Assembly: GCF_002095395.1 (NCBI RefSeq) | Contig: NZ_MJEI01000106.1 | Location: 62,001 to 126,000, forward strand | Reading direction: 5' to 3' | Origin: Williamsia sp. 1135 | GTDB taxonomy: Bacteria; Actinomycetota; Actinomycetes; Mycobacteriales; Mycobacteriaceae | DNA length: 64,000 bases | Shown: one piece after another, positions 62,637-64,000 of the stretch | Position numbering within the stretch: position 1 is the first letter of the stretch | How the letters are laid out: every line of letters starts with the position of its first letter | Notes under the pieces: model-generated | The model's database searches: none | The model's input: only the letters and a program-made list of their open reading frames with translations | What the model was told of the DNA's origin: nothing | Made by a program: the position numbers and the translations under genes

Positions 62637-62653
62637 GCTCAGCTGTGGTGAAC

Positions 62654-62737
62654 ACCGCCGACCGGGCCGGACCGACCGCCGACCGTGCCGAAACACCCAC
62701 CGACCGTGCCGAACCGACCGCCGACCGTGCCCTTCGC
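62654..62737 (+). repeat. Four tandem 21-bp repeats
   Basis: Four imperfect copies of a 21-nt unit like ACCGCCGACCGTGCCGAAC start at 62654, 62675, 62696 and 62717, right after the CHAT gene. As 21 is a multiple of 3, the array would encode repeats of Thr-Ala-Asp-Arg-Ala-Glu-Pro in one frame. No convincing gene contains it. There are no CRISPR spacers: the units are contiguous. Confidence 0.85.
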
Positions 62738-62832
62738 GTGTGTCTTCGGCGATGTCAGACCTCGCCGATATTCTGGGTGCGGGCAGCCTGCGATTTGATG
62801 AAACATGTTGCTGGACAATGAAATAAGTATTT

Positions 62833-62848
62833 TCGAACACTTGTGCTA
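62833..62848 (+). promoter_or_regulatory. Near-consensus LexA/SOS box before the HNH gene
   Basis: TCGAAC-ACTT-GTGCTA differs at two positions from the mycobacterial SOS box TCGAAC-N4-GTTCGA. It lies 28 nt upstream of a DUF222/HNH (13E12-type) gene; several 13E12 genes of M. tuberculosis are known to be LexA-controlled. Confidence 0.5.
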
Positions 62849-62875
62849 GCGCGAAGATCGCGGTAGCCTTGAGTT

Positions 62876-63976
62876 ATGAACTTGCGGGGGCTGTTCGAAC
62901 ACTTATCAACACTGGCGGCGGATCCACTGCTGCTCGCGCCACTGGACGATCTGGCGTTGTCGGAGGAGACGGTCTACGCGTTGCGGGCCAAGAACGTGTT
63001 GGACGTGCTGAAAGGTCTCAATCACATCGATCGACGTGATCCGGATCTGTCGGAGTCCGACCGCGATGACTGCGTGCGTGGGTTGTTGACCGAAGCCCGT
63101 GTGTCGACGCCGGCGGCGGTGAGCCGGCGAGTCCACGAGATGGCTATCGCCCTGTCCCCACCGGACAAGGAAGTACCGGACGCCGAAAACGATGACCTCA
63201 ATGAAGTGTCGTTCGGGACCGGCGACGACGGCCGTACCCACGGCACCCTCGACCTCGACAAAACCCTCGGCGAGAAACTGGCGACCGCGTTGCGTCCCCT
63301 TTCCAAGCTGGTCCCAGAACCCGACGGGTCACCCGACCCCGCAGTACACCGCAACGTCTGTCCGAAGCCCTCGGCACGATCCTGGATGTGTTCTTCGCCC
63401 ACCAGGAACGGCCCACCGAAGGTGGAGTGAAACCGCGGGTGACGATGACCGTCTCCGCCGAGCAGCTCCTGGCGTTTCAGATGAACGGTATCCCTGGCGC
63501 GAAAGTACCCACCGCGGCCGCGACGTTCGAGTGGACCGGACCGGTGGCGTTGCCCACCGCCCAGATGACGGTGTGCGATTCGGTGATCACCAAGATCCTG
63601 CTCGACAACGATGGTGTGCCGCTGGATGTCGGACGTGAGTTCCGTACGGTTACACCAGCGATTCGGAAAGCACTGATGGTGCGGGACATGGGGTGTGCGT
63701 TTCCGGGCTGCGGGTGCCCTGCCGGTTGGACGGACGTGCATCACGTCAAGTTCTGGAGTCATGGCGGCGAGACCAGCCTGTCCAACACAGTTTTGTTGTG
63801 CCGCCGGCACCACAACTACATCCATCACAAAGGCTGGACCGTGTTCATCGGCGGAGACGAAGCGGAGCGGAGCTCGACCCATGTGGCAGACGGACTGGTT
63901 CGTCAAACCCGGCACCACCACGCCCATGCGGTCGCACGCCAGACGGACCATGACCAACGAACCACTCGCCGCCTAA
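62876..63976 (+). pseudogene. DUF222/HNH endonuclease (13E12 repeat family), two frameshifts
   Basis: The first part (62876 to about 63340) is a DUF222 domain (TPAAVSRRVHEMAIAL, then LDKTLGEKLATALRPLSKLV and DGSPDP). The frame then fails in a run of four C at about 63337-63341 and would stop at 63430. The next frame carries RLSEALGTILDVFFAHQERP through the HNH core: CAFPGCGCP, DVHHVKFWSHGG, LLCRRHHNYIHHKGW. A second shift near 63885-63895 leads to the natural-looking end, TDWFVKPGTTTP to NEPLAA with its stop at 63974-63976. The family belongs to mobile-like multicopy genes of Mycobacteriales. With two shifts it is probably inactive, unless they are sequencing errors. Confidence 0.82.
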
Positions 63977-64000
63977 CAGGCCTACAAGTTTACGAGAAAC

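Noticed and set aside
62654-62737. CRISPR array
   Set aside because: The units are contiguous 21-mers without spacers and no cas gene is in the window.

Overview
The window looks like a chromosomal segment of a high-GC actinobacterium of the Mycobacteriales, most likely Gordonia or a close relative. The evidence is the high GC, frequent GTG/TTG starts and GTGA overlaps, an S10 ribosomal operon whose RpsC has a long Ala/Thr/Pro tail, an LpqH-type 19 kDa lipoprotein, a CE1758/CE1759-type flavin monooxygenase pair, a 13E12-type DUF222/HNH gene and very large NRPS genes. The genus is an inference from gene content.

Region 1 (1-25080): the 3' part of one giant NRPS gene, open at the left edge. 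Seven complete A-T modules are visible (A codes read by eye: Ser, hydrophobic?, Thr, unknown, unknown, unknown, Gln-like). Modules 6 and 7 carry epimerases, and the protein ends in T-E with no thioesterase. Two C-A junctions (before the Ser and Thr A domains) carry an extra piece of about 90 aa that resembles the first part of an A domain. A free-standing 116-aa protein at 27493-27843 has the same layout. This small A-like element is the most unusual thing in the window. A perfect 15-bp terminator closes the NRPS gene.

Region 2 (25110-31156): a secreted lipase, an AT-richer family 2 glycosyltransferase, the free-standing A-like mini-protein, and a hydantoin/allantoin-racemase, NCS1 permease and GntR/FCD regulator set.

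Region 3 (31220-41384): a tightly packed operon of a YbdK-like ligase fused to a circularly permuted ATP-grasp domain, an AsnB-type amidotransferase closely resembling N-acetylglutaminylglutamine-amide enzymes, and an S9 peptidase. It reads like a new version of a dipeptide-amide osmolyte pathway. Next come a hotdog protein, a DUF4153/4173 membrane protein and a two-component system whose kinase is frameshifted.

Region 4 (41888-47277): the S10 ribosomal protein operon rpsJ-rplC-rplD-rplW-rplB-rpsS-rplV-rpsC-rplP-rpmC-rpsQ, ended by a terminator. The usual next block (rplN-rplX-rplE) is not in the remaining 16.7 kb.

Region 5 (47280-52550): a nested inverted repeat, then a minus-strand operon of a DUF559/Vsr-like nuclease, a winged-helix-like protein, a two-ATPase HerA-like protein and a 63-aa coiled-coil protein. 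Its genes overlap by GTGA. It is a candidate uncharacterised defence or DNA-processing system.

Region 6 (52648-64000): a DUF4190 membrane protein, a FemABX transferase, a very acidic C39-like peptidase, a small secreted protein, a second methionine aminopeptidase, a flavin monooxygenase/reductase pair behind an operator-rich promoter, an LpqH-like lipoprotein, a TPR-like/CHAT protease pair (CHAT frameshifted), a 21-bp tandem repeat and a frameshifted DUF222/HNH gene behind a near-consensus SOS box.

Frameshifts occur in three genes. Three of the four shifts fit loss of one base in a GC-rich run, so sequencing error and real decay both need to be considered.
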